From Mesorhizobium terrae (lineage in GTDB: Bacteria; Pseudomonadota; Alphaproteobacteria; Rhizobiales; Rhizobiaceae): a stretch of 64,000 nucleotides of DNA. Positions 36,389 to 46,080 of this stretch are shown here, in pieces. The translations under genes and the position numbers were made by a program. The stretch is from contig NZ_CP044218.1 in the NCBI RefSeq assembly GCF_008727715.1, forward strand, positions 1,984,001 through 2,048,000, in the 5' to 3' direction. The notes under the pieces are model-generated. The model saw only the letters and a program-made list of their open reading frames with translations. It ran no database searches and was not told where the DNA came from. The stretch's first letter is position 1. Every line of letters begins with the position of its first letter.

Positions 36389-39121
36389 ATGCGTTCAGGG
36401 GCATCGGCACCGCTCGCGCTGACCAATACCGGGCACGGGTTCCAGGCGTTCCTGCGGCGGCAGGCCGGCCGGCTCGTCGGTGGGGCGCTGTTCGCCTTCG
36501 TCGCTTTCGGCGTGGCCGCGCTGGCTACCTGGAACGTTGCCGATCCTTCGTTCTCGCATGCCACCGACAATCACGTCACCAATGCGATGGGCTATCCTGG
36601 CGCGGTGTTCTCGGATCTGGCGACCCAGTTCTTCGGCCTGTCGGCGGTTGCCGCGGTGGTGCCGGCGATCATCTGGGGTTTCCTGCTGTTTTCGGCCCGC
36701 GGCGTCGACAAGCTGCCGCGCCGCGGCGTGTCCTGGTTCGGTTTCTCGCTGCTTGCCGCCGGCATGGCGGGTTGCGTGGTGCCGCCCAAGACCTGGCCGC
36801 TGCCGAGCGGTCTCGGTGGCGTCTTCGGCGACATGGTGCTGAAGGTGCCCGGTCTTTTCCTGGGCGGTTATCCGACCGGTGTCGCCGCCAGCGTCATTGC
36901 CATCCTGCTGGTCGCGCCGACGCTTTGGCTGTTTGCTTATGGTTCGGGGCTGATCGCGCGCAGCAACGGCTTTGCGGTCATTGAGGAGCAGGAGCCGAAG
37001 CGCCGCAAGGCGGAGGAAGATCGCGACTCGATCCTTTTCGAGAACGAGGAGGACGACGACGACAATGGCGGATTGCTGGCGCTCGGCGCCATCACCCATT
37101 GGTGGCTGTCGTTCCGCGCCTGGATGCATCGCCGCGCCGCCGCCAAGCGGCGCCAGGAGGAAGAGGAATTCGATTTCGCGGAAATGCCGGCGCGCGAAAG
37201 CGCGTGGCGCCGCGCCGCCGACCGTGTCGAATCGGCGGAACTCGCCGAAGCCCATATGAGCACGACCGGCCGCGCCCGTGTCGAGCCGAAGTTCTTCGCG
37301 GCGATGGTCAACGATCGCCATGTCGCGGTCGATCCCGTGGCCGGCGGCTCCGCCCATGCGGACGATTACGACAATGACGGTTTCGACGGCGCCGATTTCG
37401 AGCGCGACGAGGACGATTATCCGCAGAGCCTGCCCGTGGCCGCCCCGCGCGCCGCGGCGCCGGCCGGGGCCAGCACGCAGGTCCGCAACTTCCGTTCCGA
37501 TGCCGCGACCCGTGTCGAGGCGCCGGCGCCCCGGCCCACCCAGGGCGCGCGCGTGCAGCGCGAGGCACAGACTTCGCTGATTGCCGCCAACAGTTTCGAA
37601 ATGCCGTCGCTGCATTTCCTGTCGGAACCAAAGAGCGTGGTGCGCGACGCCAGCCTGTCCAAGGATGCGCTGGAACAGAATGCGCGACTGCTCGAAGGCG
37701 TTCTCGAGGATTTCGGCGTCAAGGGCGAGATCATCCATGTGCGGCCCGGCCCCGTCGTCACCCTCTACGAACTGGAGCCGGCGCCCGGCATCAAATCCAG
37801 CCGGGTCATCGGCTTGGCCGACGACATCGCCCGCTCGATGAGCGCGATCGCCGCCCGTGTCGCCGTCGTGCCCGGCCGCAACGCCATCGGCATCGAACTG
37901 CCCAACGCCAAGCGCGAAATGGTCTACCTGCGCGAAATCCTGGCCAGCCGCGATTTCGAGGAGAGCAAGGCCAAGCTGGCGCTGGCGCTCGGCAAGACGA
38001 TCAATGGCGAGCCGGTCATCGTCGACATCGCCAAGATGCCGCACGTGCTGGTGGCCGGTACCACCGGTTCCGGCAAGTCGGTCGCCATCAACACCATGAT
38101 CCTGTCGCTGCTCTACCGGCTGAGGCCGGAAGAATGCCGCCTCATCATGATCGATCCGAAGATGCTCGAATTGTCGGTCTATGACGGCATTCCGCATCTC
38201 CTCACGCCCGTCGTCACCGACCCGAAGAAGGCAGTGGTGGCGCTGAAATGGACGGTGCGGGAGATGGAAGACCGCTACCGCAAGATGTCCAAGGTCGGCG
38301 TGCGCAACATCGACGGCTTCAATCAGCGCGTGGCGCAGGCCGAGAAGAAGGGCGAGAAGATCTCGCGTACGGTGCAGACCGGCTTCGATCGCCAGACCGG
38401 CGAGGCGATCTACGAAACCGAGAATCTCGACCTCGAGCCGATGCCTTACATCGTCGTCATCATCGACGAGATGGCCGACCTGATGATGGTGGCCGGCAAG
38501 GATATCGAGGGCGCCGTCCAGCGCCTCGCCCAGATGGCGCGCGCGGCCGGCATCCACGTCATCATGGCGACGCAGCGCCCGTCGGTCGACGTCATCACCG
38601 GCACGATCAAGGCCAACTTCCCGACCCGTATCTCCTTCCAGGTGACGTCGAAGATCGACAGCCGCACCATCCTTGGCGAGCAGGGCGCCGAACAACTGCT
38701 CGGCATGGGCGACATGCTCTACATGGCCGGCGGCGGCCGCATCCAGCGCGTGCACGGCCCGTTCGTCGCCGACGACGAGGTCGAGAAGGTGGTGCAGCAC
38801 CTGAAATTGCAGGGCGTGCCTGAATATCTCGACGCGATCACCGAGGACGACGAGGAGGATGGTGATGAACCGTCAGGCCGCGGCGGCTCAGGCGGCGGCG
38901 GTGGCAATTTCGACGAGTCCGACGACCCTTACGACCAGGCGGTCGCGGTGGTGCTGCGCGACGGCAAGGCCTCGACCAGCTACATCCAGCGGCGCCTCGG
39001 CATCGGCTACAACCGCGCTGCCTCGATCATCGAGCGGATGGAGAAGGAAGGCATCGTCGGTGCGGCCAACCACGCCGGCAAGCGCGAGATTCTGGTGCCG
39101 ACGGAAGACGACAAGCTCTGA
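36389..39121 (+). CDS. ftsK: DNA translocase FtsK
   Basis: Septum-located hexameric DNA pump that coordinates chromosome dimer resolution with division. The 910-residue product has four N-terminal membrane spans (~30-195), a long acidic/proline-rich linker (~200-400, e.g. [14 protein letters not shown]), the RecA-like motor with Walker [16 protein letters not shown] (~554) and Walker [14 protein letters not shown] (~688), and the C-terminal winged-helix gamma domain that reads KOPS DNA ([20 protein letters not shown]). Length is normal for alphaproteobacteria. A CtrA-type box lies upstream and lolA follows, as in many proteobacteria. Confidence 0.96.
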   Translation: MRSGASAPLALTNTGHGFQAFLRRQAGRLVGGALFAFVAFGVAALATWNVADPSFSHATDNHVTNAMGYPGAVFSDLATQFFGLSAVAAVVPAIIWGFLLFSARGVDKLPRRGVSWFGFSLLAAGMAGCVVPPKTWPLPSGLGGVFGDMVLKVPGLFLGGYPTGVAASVIAILLVAPTLWLFAYGSGLIARSNGFAVIEEQEPKRRKAEEDRDSILFENEEDDDDNGGLLALGAITHWWLSFRAWMHRRAAAKRRQEEEEFDFAEMPARESAWRRAADRVESAELAEAHMSTTGRARVEPKFFAAMVNDRHVAVDPVAGGSAHADDYDNDGFDGADFERDEDDYPQSLPVAAPRAAAPAGASTQVRNFRSDAATRVEAPAPRPTQGARVQREAQTSLIAANSFEMPSLHFLSEPKSVVRDASLSKDALEQNARLLEGVLEDFGVKGEIIHVRPGPVVTLYELEPAPGIKSSRVIGLADDIARSMSAIAARVAVVPGRNAIGIELPNAKREMVYLREILASRDFEESKAKLALALGKTINGEPVIVDIAKMPHVLVAGTTGSGKSVAINTMILSLLYRLRPEECRLIMIDPKMLELSVYDGIPHLLTPVVTDPKKAVVALKWTVREMEDRYRKMSKVGVRNIDGFNQRVAQAEKKGEKISRTVQTGFDRQTGEAIYETENLDLEPMPYIVVIIDEMADLMMVAGKDIEGAVQRLAQMARAAGIHVIMATQRPSVDVITGTIKANFPTRISFQVTSKIDSRTILGEQGAEQLLGMGDMLYMAGGGRIQRVHGPFVADDEVEKVVQHLKLQGVPEYLDAITEDDEEDGDEPSGRGGSGGGGGNFDESDDPYDQAVAVVLRDGKASTSYIQRRLGIGYNRAASIIERMEKEGIVGAANHAGKREILVPTEDDKL

Positions 39122-39195
39122 GGCGGGGACGGTCAAACTAAAGCCCAACTGAGGGTTCACCACCTGTCCGGAACAACCAGACAAGAGCGAGCTGC

Positions 39196-39885
39196 ATGAA
39201 AGACGACCTTTTCGGAGCGACCATCGGCCTGACCATGACGCGGCGGCGCCTGCTTGGGCTCGGCCTGATGGTGACCGGTGCCGCTGCCGTCAACGTCGTG
39301 CCGGGCTTCCTGCCCGTCGCGGCTGCCCAGGCCAGCGTGCCGCCTGCGGCGCAGAAGATCGCCGATCATTTCTCGTCGGTAAAGTCGATGACGGGTGAGT
39401 TCGTGCAGTTCGGGCCGAAAGGCGAGCAGACCGGCGGCAAGTTCTTCCTCGAGCGTCCGGGCAAGATCCGTTTCAACTATGACGGCGCCAACAATTTCAA
39501 GGTGATCTCCGACGGTCAGTCGGTCGTGCTGCTCAACAAGAAGCTCCAGACTTCCGATCTCTATCCTCTGTCGAAGACGCCGCTGAAGCTTTTGCTTGAA
39601 GACAGGATCGACCTGTCGGGCGACCGCGTGAAGAGCGTCAAGGAAGAGGAAGACCTCATCACCATCAAGTTGTCGGACAAGCAGGTGTTCGGCAATTCGA
39701 CCATCACCATGATGTTCGATCCGAAGACCTATGAACTGCGCCAATGGACGATCACCGACGCGCAGGGCAAGGACACCACGGTGATGATATTCAACACCAA
39801 GGAGGGCGTCAGCTTCGCGCCCGACACGTTCAAGATCGACTACACCGCCAATCGCGAACTCAACGTCAACAAGGGTATGCGCTGA
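39196..39885 (+). CDS. lolA: LolA-family outer-membrane lipoprotein carrier
   Basis: Periplasmic chaperone that ferries lipoproteins from the inner membrane (LolCDE) to the outer membrane. The 229 residues have VKSMTGEFVQFGPKGEQTGG, FLERPGKIRFNYD and the beta-rich LolA body ending INVNKGMR-like (LNVNKGMR). The signal peptide is unusual: a 13-residue extension and then TRRRLLGLGLMVTGAAAV, a twin-arginine-like motif. The ftsK-lolA order supports the call. Confidence 0.88.
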   Translation: MKDDLFGATIGLTMTRRRLLGLGLMVTGAAAVNVVPGFLPVAAAQASVPPAAQKIADHFSSVKSMTGEFVQFGPKGEQTGGKFFLERPGKIRFNYDGANNFKVISDGQSVVLLNKKLQTSDLYPLSKTPLKLLLEDRIDLSGDRVKSVKEEEDLITIKLSDKQVFGNSTITMMFDPKTYELRQWTITDAQGKDTTVMIFNTKEGVSFAPDTFKIDYTANRELNVNKGMR

Positions 39886-40078
39886 GGCAGTTTAGGCAAC
39901 GCTTCCGCAGTTGCCGGTTCCTCGACGACTTCTGTGGAAATGTGCAACGCAGTCGTGTTGCGCTACCCTCCGGCTTGTCTTTGCAGCCTGAGGCTGGCAG
40001 GTTCCGCCCCAATCTTTCTGTCGATGATGCCTTCGCTTGAGCCCGCCGGCTTAACGGGCACGGGTTCGGAACACGCGA

Positions 40079-40882
40079 ATGGCCTTTACGCTGGCAACCT
40101 GGAACATCAACTCGGTGCGGCTGCGCATGCCGCTGGTCGAGCAGCTGATCGCTGAACGGAATCCCGACATTCTGTGCCTTCAGGAAACCAAATGTCCGGA
40201 TGATCTTTTCCCGGCGGCGGCCTTCCGCAAGCTCGGCTACGAGCACATCGCCATCCATGGGCAGAAAGGCTATCACGGCGTTGCCACCGTATCGCGGCGG
40301 CCGATCGAAATCGTGGAAAAGCGCCGCTTCTGCGAGATCGAGGACAGCCGGCACATCTCGGTGCGTTTCAAGGCCGGCGACAAGGCGATCCTGCTTCATA
40401 ATTTTTACGTGCCGGCCGGCGGCGACGAACCCGATCCCGCGATCAATCCGAAGTTCAAGCACAAGCTCGGTTTCGTCCAGGAAATGCACGACGTGCGCGC
40501 CGACCAGCCCGACGGGGCAGGCTCAATCCTGGTCGGCGACCTCAACATCGCGCCGCTCGAACACGACGTCTGGTCGCACAAGCAACTGCTCAATGTGGTC
40601 AGTCACACGCCAGTCGAGACGGAGAGTTTCGAGGCCATGCGCAAGGCAGGTGCCTGGGCCGACCTGATGCGTCTCAATGTGCCGGTCGATGAGAAGCTCT
40701 ATACCTGGTGGAGCTATCGGGCGGCCGATTGGGAAATCTCCAATCGCGGCCGCCGGCTCGACCATATCTGGTCGTCGAACAACCTGGTGCCGGCGTTCGA
40801 AGGTTATGAGATCCTGCGTACCGCTCGCGGCTGGGAGCGGCCGTCGGATCATGTCCCGGTGATCGCGCGGTTCAGCCTCTGA
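40079..40882 (+). CDS. xth: Exodeoxyribonuclease III
   Basis: Metal-dependent AP endonuclease and 3'-5' exonuclease of base-excision repair. The 267 residues contain MAFTLATWNINSVRLRMP, LQETKCPDDLFP (catalytic Glu), GDLNIAPLEHDV and the closing SDHVPVIARF with the catalytic Asp-His pair. The 193-base gap from lolA shows no gene. The stop overlaps the convergent GNAT gene by 11 bases. Confidence 0.95.
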   Translation: MAFTLATWNINSVRLRMPLVEQLIAERNPDILCLQETKCPDDLFPAAAFRKLGYEHIAIHGQKGYHGVATVSRRPIEIVEKRRFCEIEDSRHISVRFKAGDKAILLHNFYVPAGGDEPDPAINPKFKHKLGFVQEMHDVRADQPDGAGSILVGDLNIAPLEHDVWSHKQLLNVVSHTPVETESFEAMRKAGAWADLMRLNVPVDEKLYTWWSYRAADWEISNRGRRLDHIWSSNNLVPAFEGYEILRTARGWERPSDHVPVIARFSL

Positions 40883-41396
40883 TCGTGTCAGCCGACGCGG
40901 CCAGTGCCTGCCGGGCTTCCCATTCGGGTCTCAGCAACGCCATCACCAGTTCATCGTGAAATTGCCCGCCGAAGAAGGCGTTGCCGCGCGCGACCCCTTC
41001 GGCCTGGAAACCGACCGCTTCGTACATGCGGCGGGCGCGCAGGTTTTCCGGGAACAGACTGATGACGAGGCGATGGAGTTCGGTTTCCATGAAGGCGCGT
41101 GAAACAACGGCATTCAGCAAGCGTCGTCCCTGGCCTTGTCCCGGACTGACGACCGCCAGGCGGCGAACCAGGGTTACGCGTTCGATCGCGTTCCAGAAGC
41201 GCAAAATGGAAAAGCCGGCGGGCGCCTCGCCTTCGTAGCCGACGAAATAGGCGTGGCTGCCATCTACCATCGCCTCTCGATGGCGCCGCTCGTCCCAACG
41301 GCCGACCAGCCTGTCGTAACCGTCAAGCCGTTCCGTCGCCATGATGAAAGGGAGGTCATCCTCCCTGGCACGGACGAGTGTGAAGGTCGCGTCCAT
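40872..41396 (-). CDS. GNAT family N-acetyltransferase
   Basis: A 174-residue protein of the acetyl-CoA-dependent acetyltransferase superfamily. The pyrophosphate-binding motif A is VVSPGQGQGRRLLNAVVSRA, followed by HRLVISLFPENLRARRMYEAVGF (motif B). This resembles protein-alanine or polyamine acetyltransferases, but the acceptor is unknown. It starts 11 bases after the stop of the cyclic-nucleotide-binding gene, so the two are probably one operon. Confidence 0.87.
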   Translation of the reverse strand: MDATFTLVRAREDDLPFIMATERLDGYDRLVGRWDERRHREAMVDGSHAYFVGYEGEAPAGFSILRFWNAIERVTLVRRLAVVSPGQGQGRRLLNAVVSRAFMETELHRLVISLFPENLRARRMYEAVGFQAEGVARGNAFFGGQFHDELVMALLRPEWEARQALAASADTIRG

Positions 41397-41407
41397 GTCG
41401 GAATGCC

Positions 41408-41863
41408 TCAGCCAGCGAAGCGCGGTGCCAGCGCTTCGATGCGTTCGATCAGCGCCTGAAGTTCGTCGGTGATGCGTTGATGCAGGTGAACGGCGATATC
41501 GGGGTATTCTTCGAGGATGCGTCGAAACATCTTGCGGTTGAGGCGAAGAACCTGCGAATCGGCCGCTGCCGATGCGCTGGTCAGCCGCCGGGTGTCGGCA
41601 ATCAGTGCCAGTTCGCCCAGGATCGCACCGGGGCCAGCCGTGCCGATGATGATGCGGGTGCCCTCGGCTTCGCGGTAGAGGGCGATGGAGCCGCTGATGA
41701 CGACATAGGCCGAATCGGCCTCGTCATCCTCGCGATAGAGCTTTCTCTCCGCCGGCAACGAAGTCGTCTCCGCGCCGAAAGCGAGCAGGCGCAACTGTTC
41801 CGCCGTGAAGCCCTCGAAGAGCCGCACGGTGGAGAGGATGCGTATGTCGTCATCCAGCGCCAT
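41408..41863 (-). CDS. Cyclic nucleotide-binding domain protein
   Basis: A 151-residue single-domain protein with a cNMP-binding fold: LFEGFTAEQLRLLAFGAETT, then phosphate-binding cassette GPGAILGELALIADTRRLT (GELAL plus R). It lacks the CRP/FNR helix-turn-helix, so it is not a classical regulator; the C-terminal helix (DELQALIERIEALAPRF) could contact a partner. In Brucella a cAMP-binding protein gene neighbours the OtpR regulator, like here. Confidence 0.85.
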   Translation of the reverse strand: MALDDDIRILSTVRLFEGFTAEQLRLLAFGAETTSLPAERKLYREDDEADSAYVVISGSIALYREAEGTRIIIGTAGPGAILGELALIADTRRLTSASAAADSQVLRLNRKMFRRILEEYPDIAVHLHQRITDELQALIERIEALAPRFAG

Positions 41864-42157
41864 CAGCTATGTCCCCGGACCGACAGGTCGTTCCCTCCGT
41901 TTTGCGACCCCGCCCTGAATCGCCTTCGGCCAAATACAATTAATTGACCAATAATATAGAGCCTTTAACAGAATCTCATCGGTGAGGGCAGCGGGCGACG
42001 AAAAGAGTGGTCAAGCGCGCGGCAACCGTCACCGCGCCGAGCCACGAGGCTGGCACGCTCCGCTTTTGCGGCCAAAGCACGGCGCCGCGGTGCGGCGCTG
42101 AAGAAATCGAATCCGGGAAACAGCGAAGTTAAGTCCGCGCGGGCGCGCGGAAGCTGT
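41864..42157 (-). other. Intergenic region between cenR-type and cNBD genes
   Basis: A 294-base gap without a gene. It has an AT-rich patch (41935-41975, with TTAATTGACC and AATAATATAG) that would suit the promoter of the cNBD-GNAT pair, and the hairpin TCCGCGC-GGGC-GCGCGGA (42134-42151) just after the regulator gene. Confidence 0.5.
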
Positions 42158-42841
42158 TCAGGGCACCAGCTTGTAGCCGCCGCTTTCGGTGACGAGGATC
42201 GCCGCGTTCGACGGATCGTGCTCGATCTTCTGGCGCAGGCGATAGACGTGGGTTTCCAGTGTGTGCGTGGTGACGCCAGAATTGTAGCCCCACACTTCTT
42301 CCAGAAGCACGTCGCGGGTCACCACCTTCTGCTCGGCCCGATAGAGGTATTTGATGATCGATGCCTCTTTTTCGGTGAGCCGCACCTTGCTGCCGCGCTG
42401 GTCGATCAAAAGCTTCTGGCTGGGCTTGAATGTGTAGGGGCCGACCGAGAAGGTGGCGTCTTCGCTCTGCTCGTGCTGGCGCAGCTGGGCGCGGATGCGG
42501 GCAAGCAGCACGGCGAAGCGGAAAGGCTTGGTCACATAATCGTTGGCGCCGGCTTCCAACCCCAGGATCGTGTCGGAATCGGTGTCATGGCCGGTCAGCA
42601 TGATGATCGGCGCCTTATAGCCGCCCTTGCGCAGCAACTTCACCGCCTCGCGACCGTCCATATCCGGCAAACCGACGTCCATGATGAGCAGGTCGATCAT
42701 GCCGGCGCGGGCGGTGGCGATGCCCTTGGCCGCGGTCGTCTCCTGAAGCACGTCGAATTCCTCGTAGAGCGACAATTGCTCGGCCAGCGTGCCGCGCAGG
42801 TCTTCGTCATCGTCGACAACCAGGATGGTGCGTGAAGTCAT
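42158..42841 (-). CDS. cenR: OmpR-family response regulator, CenR/OtpR-type
   Basis: A 227-residue response regulator. The receiver domain has the acidic triad VDDDED and the phosphorylation site Asp55 in LLIMDVGLPDMDG, and ends KPFRFAVLLARIRAQLR. The DNA-binding winged helix (~130-225) ends TLETHVYRLRQKIEHDPSNA. The strongly conserved GPYTFKPSQKLL and VWGYNSGVTTHTLETH match CenR of Caulobacter and OtpR of Brucella, which control envelope integrity. The neighbouring cNBD and L,D-transpeptidase genes support that. A 7-bp hairpin (42134-42151) follows the gene. Confidence 0.85.
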   Translation of the reverse strand: MTSRTILVVDDDEDLRGTLAEQLSLYEEFDVLQETTAAKGIATARAGMIDLLIMDVGLPDMDGREAVKLLRKGGYKAPIIMLTGHDTDSDTILGLEAGANDYVTKPFRFAVLLARIRAQLRQHEQSEDATFSVGPYTFKPSQKLLIDQRGSKVRLTEKEASIIKYLYRAEQKVVTRDVLLEEVWGYNSGVTTHTLETHVYRLRQKIEHDPSNAAILVTESGGYKLVP

Positions 42842-42947
42842 GGATCAATCCGTTGTTTCAAAATCACAAAATGTTAGGACGCCGTTGACCGACGACCGTT
42901 TATGCGGAAGCTGTCGGCTACAACAGCCGATCACGGTAATTTGTTCC

Positions 42948-43532
42948 ATGGTTCTATCATATCCGAAAAACCTTGTGCGCAATGGGGCGAACAAGGCGCA
43001 ACCAACAGGTCTTCGCATATTGGTCGTGCGTGCGCGGCCTGGCGACGGAACCAAGGGCCTGCTGCAGGCCGGCAGCCTGGTGTTTCCCTGTGCTCTGGGT
43101 AGTGGCGGGATTTCGTCGAACAAGCGGGAGGGCGACGGCGCCACGCCGCTTGCTTCGATGCGCATCCGCTCCGGTTATTTCCGTAACGACCATTTCGCCA
43201 AGGCGCGACGCACGCGCCTTGCAATGGCGACGATCGGACCGGATCTCGGCTGGTGCGAGGTGCCGGATGACCGCAACTACAACCGGCCGGTGACGATCCC
43301 CTACGGCGCCAGCCACGAGCGCATGAAGCGCGACGACCGGCTCTACGACGCGTGCCTGGTGCTCGACTGGAACATCGCGCCACGCCGGCGCGGGCGCGGC
43401 AGCGCCATCTTCTTCCATCTGGCGCGTCCGGGCTATACGCCGACGCAAGGCTGCGTCGCCGTCTCCGCGCAAACCATGGCGCGGCTGTTGCCGCTGTTGT
43501 CAGCTCGCACGGTGATGAAGGTGGTGCGCTAG
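42948..43532 (+). CDS. L,D-transpeptidase (YkuD) family protein
   Basis: A 194-residue protein with a YkuD catalytic domain; such enzymes form 3-3 peptidoglycan cross-links or attach lipoproteins. The catalytic motif is FFHLARPGYTPTQGCVAV, with the conserved His and nucleophilic Cys (~176). No clear signal peptide is seen at the chosen ATG (42948), which is odd for a periplasmic enzyme; the frame is open upstream. It is divergent from the CenR-type regulator, a likely controller. Confidence 0.85.
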   Translation: MVLSYPKNLVRNGANKAQPTGLRILVVRARPGDGTKGLLQAGSLVFPCALGSGGISSNKREGDGATPLASMRIRSGYFRNDHFAKARRTRLAMATIGPDLGWCEVPDDRNYNRPVTIPYGASHERMKRDDRLYDACLVLDWNIAPRRRGRGSAIFFHLARPGYTPTQGCVAVSAQTMARLLPLLSARTVMKVVR

Positions 43533-43599
43533 GTCAGGATTCTGCTTCTGCCGGGCGATGATCCCGGCGGAAGCGGAATAGAGCGACGAGTCGGCTGGA

Positions 43600-43848
43600 T
43601 TACCGGTGCTTGTTGGAACGGGGTGGCTGCCAGCCGAGATCGAGCAGGCCGAGCCGCTGCGGCGCGTCCGATACGCTGCGGGCAATGTCGGTGCGTCGCA
43701 GGCCGATGTCACGCAAATGCGCATCCGACAGATATCCGGAATCCTGCGGCGGCAGGTTGATGGCAATACGGGCATGGCGCAGCCAGTCGAGCAGCGGGCG
43801 GATGCGGTTTGGGCGCGCGACTTCGGATTTCAAAACAATGGCGGACAT
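43600..43848 (-). CDS. DUF1127 small protein
   Basis: An 82-residue protein. The DUF1127 signature YLSDAHLRDIGLRRTDIARS is at ~38-57; the N-terminal half is arginine-rich and amphipathic. In rhizobia and Agrobacterium, short arginine-rich DUF1127 proteins affect growth, RNA turnover and phosphate uptake; longer ones like this are untested. Transcription is leftward, convergent with the L,D-transpeptidase gene. Confidence 0.82.
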   Translation of the reverse strand: MSAIVLKSEVARPNRIRPLLDWLRHARIAINLPPQDSGYLSDAHLRDIGLRRTDIARSVSDAPQRLGLLDLGWQPPRSNKHR

Positions 43849-43983
43849 GAGGGAGTTCTTTCAAGGCGGCCTGGCTTCAAGCCAAGCTTGGAGATTTTCG
43901 ATTGGGGTCAGTATCTCGCATTGAAATGAAAGGGGGAAACGAGTAGTTCTTGGCTGATCATCAAGGAGCGCTTGAAGATAGCC

Positions 43984-44934
43984 ATGTCCCGTCTGCTGCC
44001 TGGGACCCGTGCGCTGCGGACGCTGGAAGCGGCCGGCCGGCATCTCAATTTTACCCGCGCCGCCGACGAACTTGGCCTGACGCCGGCGGCGGTCAGCTAC
44101 CAGATCAAGGAAATCGAGGACCAGCTTGGTCTGGTGCTGTTCACCCGCACCAGCCGCACCATACGCCTGACCGAGGCGGGGATGGCGCTGGTGGACGCGT
44201 CCGCGGACGCGCTAGAGACACTCAACCGCGCGGTGACCCGGGCCAAGAAGCTTGCGCGCGGCGGGGCGCTATTGAAGGTGACCGCCAGCGCGGAATTCGC
44301 AACACGCTGGCTGTTGCGCCGTGTCGACGGCTTCCGCAAGCTCCATCCCGACATCGAACTGCGTTTCGATATCACCTACGAGCCGCGCGATTTCGACCGC
44401 GACGACGTCGATATCGGCATCCGTTTCGGCACCGGCAAATATCCGGGCTTGTGCGCCGACAGATTGTTCGAAAACGTCATCATTCCAGTTTGCAGCCCGG
44501 GACTGCTGCGTTCCGGACCGCCGCTCGACGAACCCCGCGACCTGCTCAAACATACGCTGGTTCACATCGAGTGGTCCCGCCAGGGCATCACCTGGCCGAA
44601 CTGGCGCATGTGGATGGCGGCGGCCGGCATCGAGGATTTCGATGACAGTCGTACGGTGGTGATGACGACGTCGACCGACGCCATCGCAGCCGCGGCGGGC
44701 GGCAATGTGGTGGCGCTCGCCGATTTTGCCATGGTCGCCAACGACCTGTCGGAAGGGCGGCTGGTCAGGCCGTTCGAGCTCAGCATCAAGGTGCCGCCCG
44801 AATTTGCCTACTTCCTGATCTATCCCGAGGGTTCGGCGCAGGATGCGCGCATCATCGCCTTCAAGAACTGGCTGCTCGCGGAGGCACATGCGCCGCAGAT
44901 GGATGTCACGCAGCGAAGCTGGGACGATTTCTGA
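43984..44934 (+). CDS. LysR family regulator, GcvA-like
   Basis: A 316-residue regulator. The helix-turn-helix is LNFTRAADELGLTPAAVSYQ (~20-40) in the GcvA style (LPGTRALRTLEAAGRHLNF), followed by an effector domain with DVDIGIRFGTGKYPGL. GcvA-type regulators often control amino-acid or beta-lactamase genes; the target is unknown here. A TTG at 43972 next to AAGGAG is an alternative start, but the spacing of three bases is short. Confidence 0.9.
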   Translation: MSRLLPGTRALRTLEAAGRHLNFTRAADELGLTPAAVSYQIKEIEDQLGLVLFTRTSRTIRLTEAGMALVDASADALETLNRAVTRAKKLARGGALLKVTASAEFATRWLLRRVDGFRKLHPDIELRFDITYEPRDFDRDDVDIGIRFGTGKYPGLCADRLFENVIIPVCSPGLLRSGPPLDEPRDLLKHTLVHIEWSRQGITWPNWRMWMAAAGIEDFDDSRTVVMTTSTDAIAAAAGGNVVALADFAMVANDLSEGRLVRPFELSIKVPPEFAYFLIYPEGSAQDARIIAFKNWLLAEAHAPQMDVTQRSWDDF

Positions 44935-44961
44935 TCGGAAGTGTCGGCAGCCGGACAGGTG

Positions 44962-45378
44962 CTACGAAGCGGGCGCGCCGAACCAGCCTATGACAGCGCC
45001 CATGATCAGCATCGCGCCCAGCCAATGGCCTGAATCGATGGCCGTCAGCGCCCAGCCGAAACCCTGATAGCGGTGGTTGACGGTAAGCGTGGTGGCAACG
45101 AAGCCGAGCCACAGCACGAACCCCAGCACGATCCCGGCAACGACACTCGGTTCTCCTCCGGTCATGCCGGGAATGACCAAGGACAGGACGAAGGCCATGA
45201 CGACCAGGCCGACAAAGCCGATCACGAACGGCATCACCGAATTGCGCATCGTCGTGGGGTCAATCCGCACTGCCTTGAGCCACGGTTTGCTCAGCGCGGT
45301 GTACCATACCGCGCCGAACAGCCAGCCCAGAACGGCGGCCGCGATGATTGCAAGCCAGTTTACGGCAGAAAAATCCAT
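44962..45378 (-). CDS. DUF1761 membrane protein
   Basis: A 138-residue protein with four membrane segments. NWLAIIAAAVLGWLFGAVWY is the DUF1761 signature start, and later HRYQGFGWALTAIDSGHWLG is conserved. The start ATG at 45378 has GAGGGGG upstream; an ATG at 45393 is five codons further out. Function unknown. It is convergent with the LysR gene. Confidence 0.85.
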   Translation of the reverse strand: MDFSAVNWLAIIAAAVLGWLFGAVWYTALSKPWLKAVRIDPTTMRNSVMPFVIGFVGLVVMAFVLSLVIPGMTGGEPSVVAGIVLGFVLWLGFVATTLTVNHRYQGFGWALTAIDSGHWLGAMLIMGAVIGWFGAPAS

Positions 45379-45426
45379 GGTGTCCCCCTCCATTGACCCG
45401 CATGGAACGCTTGTTCGGAGGTCGCG

Positions 45427-46080
45427 TCAAGCGAAGCGCCAGACCGTGGTGCGCTTGACCTCGGCATCTTCCAGAGCCCGGGTGACCGGCACTTCGTAGG
45501 CTGCCAGCCGCTCCAGGCCGGTCTTCGGCAGATAGGCGCGGCCGGGGTCGCCGATCAGGATGTCGGCGCCACGCGATTTCAGCGCGGAAAACCAGGGTAG
45601 CAGGCGGCCGGCAAAGGGTTTTTCGTAAAAGACGTCGCCGGCAAGGATGACGTCCCATCCTTCATCCGATCCGACGCGATCGGAGGCGGTGAATGTGACG
45701 TCGACACCATTGGCGGCGGCATTCAGGCGGATAGCGGTATCGCAGAACGGGTCGATGTCGGCCGCTTCGACGGCCGACGCGCCGGCCTTCATCGCCGCTA
45801 TCGCCACCAGACCGGAGCCGGAGGCGAAATCAAATACGCGGCGGCCGCGCACGCTTTCTGGATGATCCAGGATGTAACGAGCCAGCCCCTGCCCGCCGGC
45901 CCAGGCAAAGGCCCAGAAGGGTGGCGGCAGGCCGATCTCGGCCAATTCCTCTTCGGTACGTCGCCACAGATCATGCGCCTCATCGGCGAGATGAAGCCGG
46001 ATTTCCGGCACATGCGGCGGCGTCATCAACGCCGTGTTGTCGAGGATGAAGCGTTCGGCGGTTTCGGGCGTCAGTGTCAC
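45427..46080 (-). CDS. Class I SAM-dependent methyltransferase, ETFB-lysine/L11-like
   Basis: A 217-residue methyltransferase from GTG 46080, which overlaps the stop of the EVE gene (GTGA). SAM motifs are RRVFDFASGSGLVAIAAMKA (~85-104), AVEAADIDPFC and VILAGDVFYEKPF. The N-terminal PPPFWAFAWAGGQGLARYI is characteristic of ETF-beta lysine methyltransferase-like proteins. The target protein is inferred only. It ends the tsaD-led operon. Confidence 0.85.
   Translation of the reverse strand: MTLTPETAERFILDNTALMTPPHVPEIRLHLADEAHDLWRRTEEELAEIGLPPPFWAFAWAGGQGLARYILDHPESVRGRRVFDFASGSGLVAIAAMKAGASAVEAADIDPFCDTAIRLNAAANGVDVTFTASDRVGSDEGWDVILAGDVFYEKPFAGRLLPWFSALKSRGADILIGDPGRAYLPKTGLERLAAYEVPVTRALEDAEVKRTTVWRFA

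Noticed and set aside
36395..38800. 801-codon antisense frame opposite ftsK
   Set aside because: FtsK motifs occupy the plus strand; the antisense protein is His/Asp/Gly-rich nonsense.
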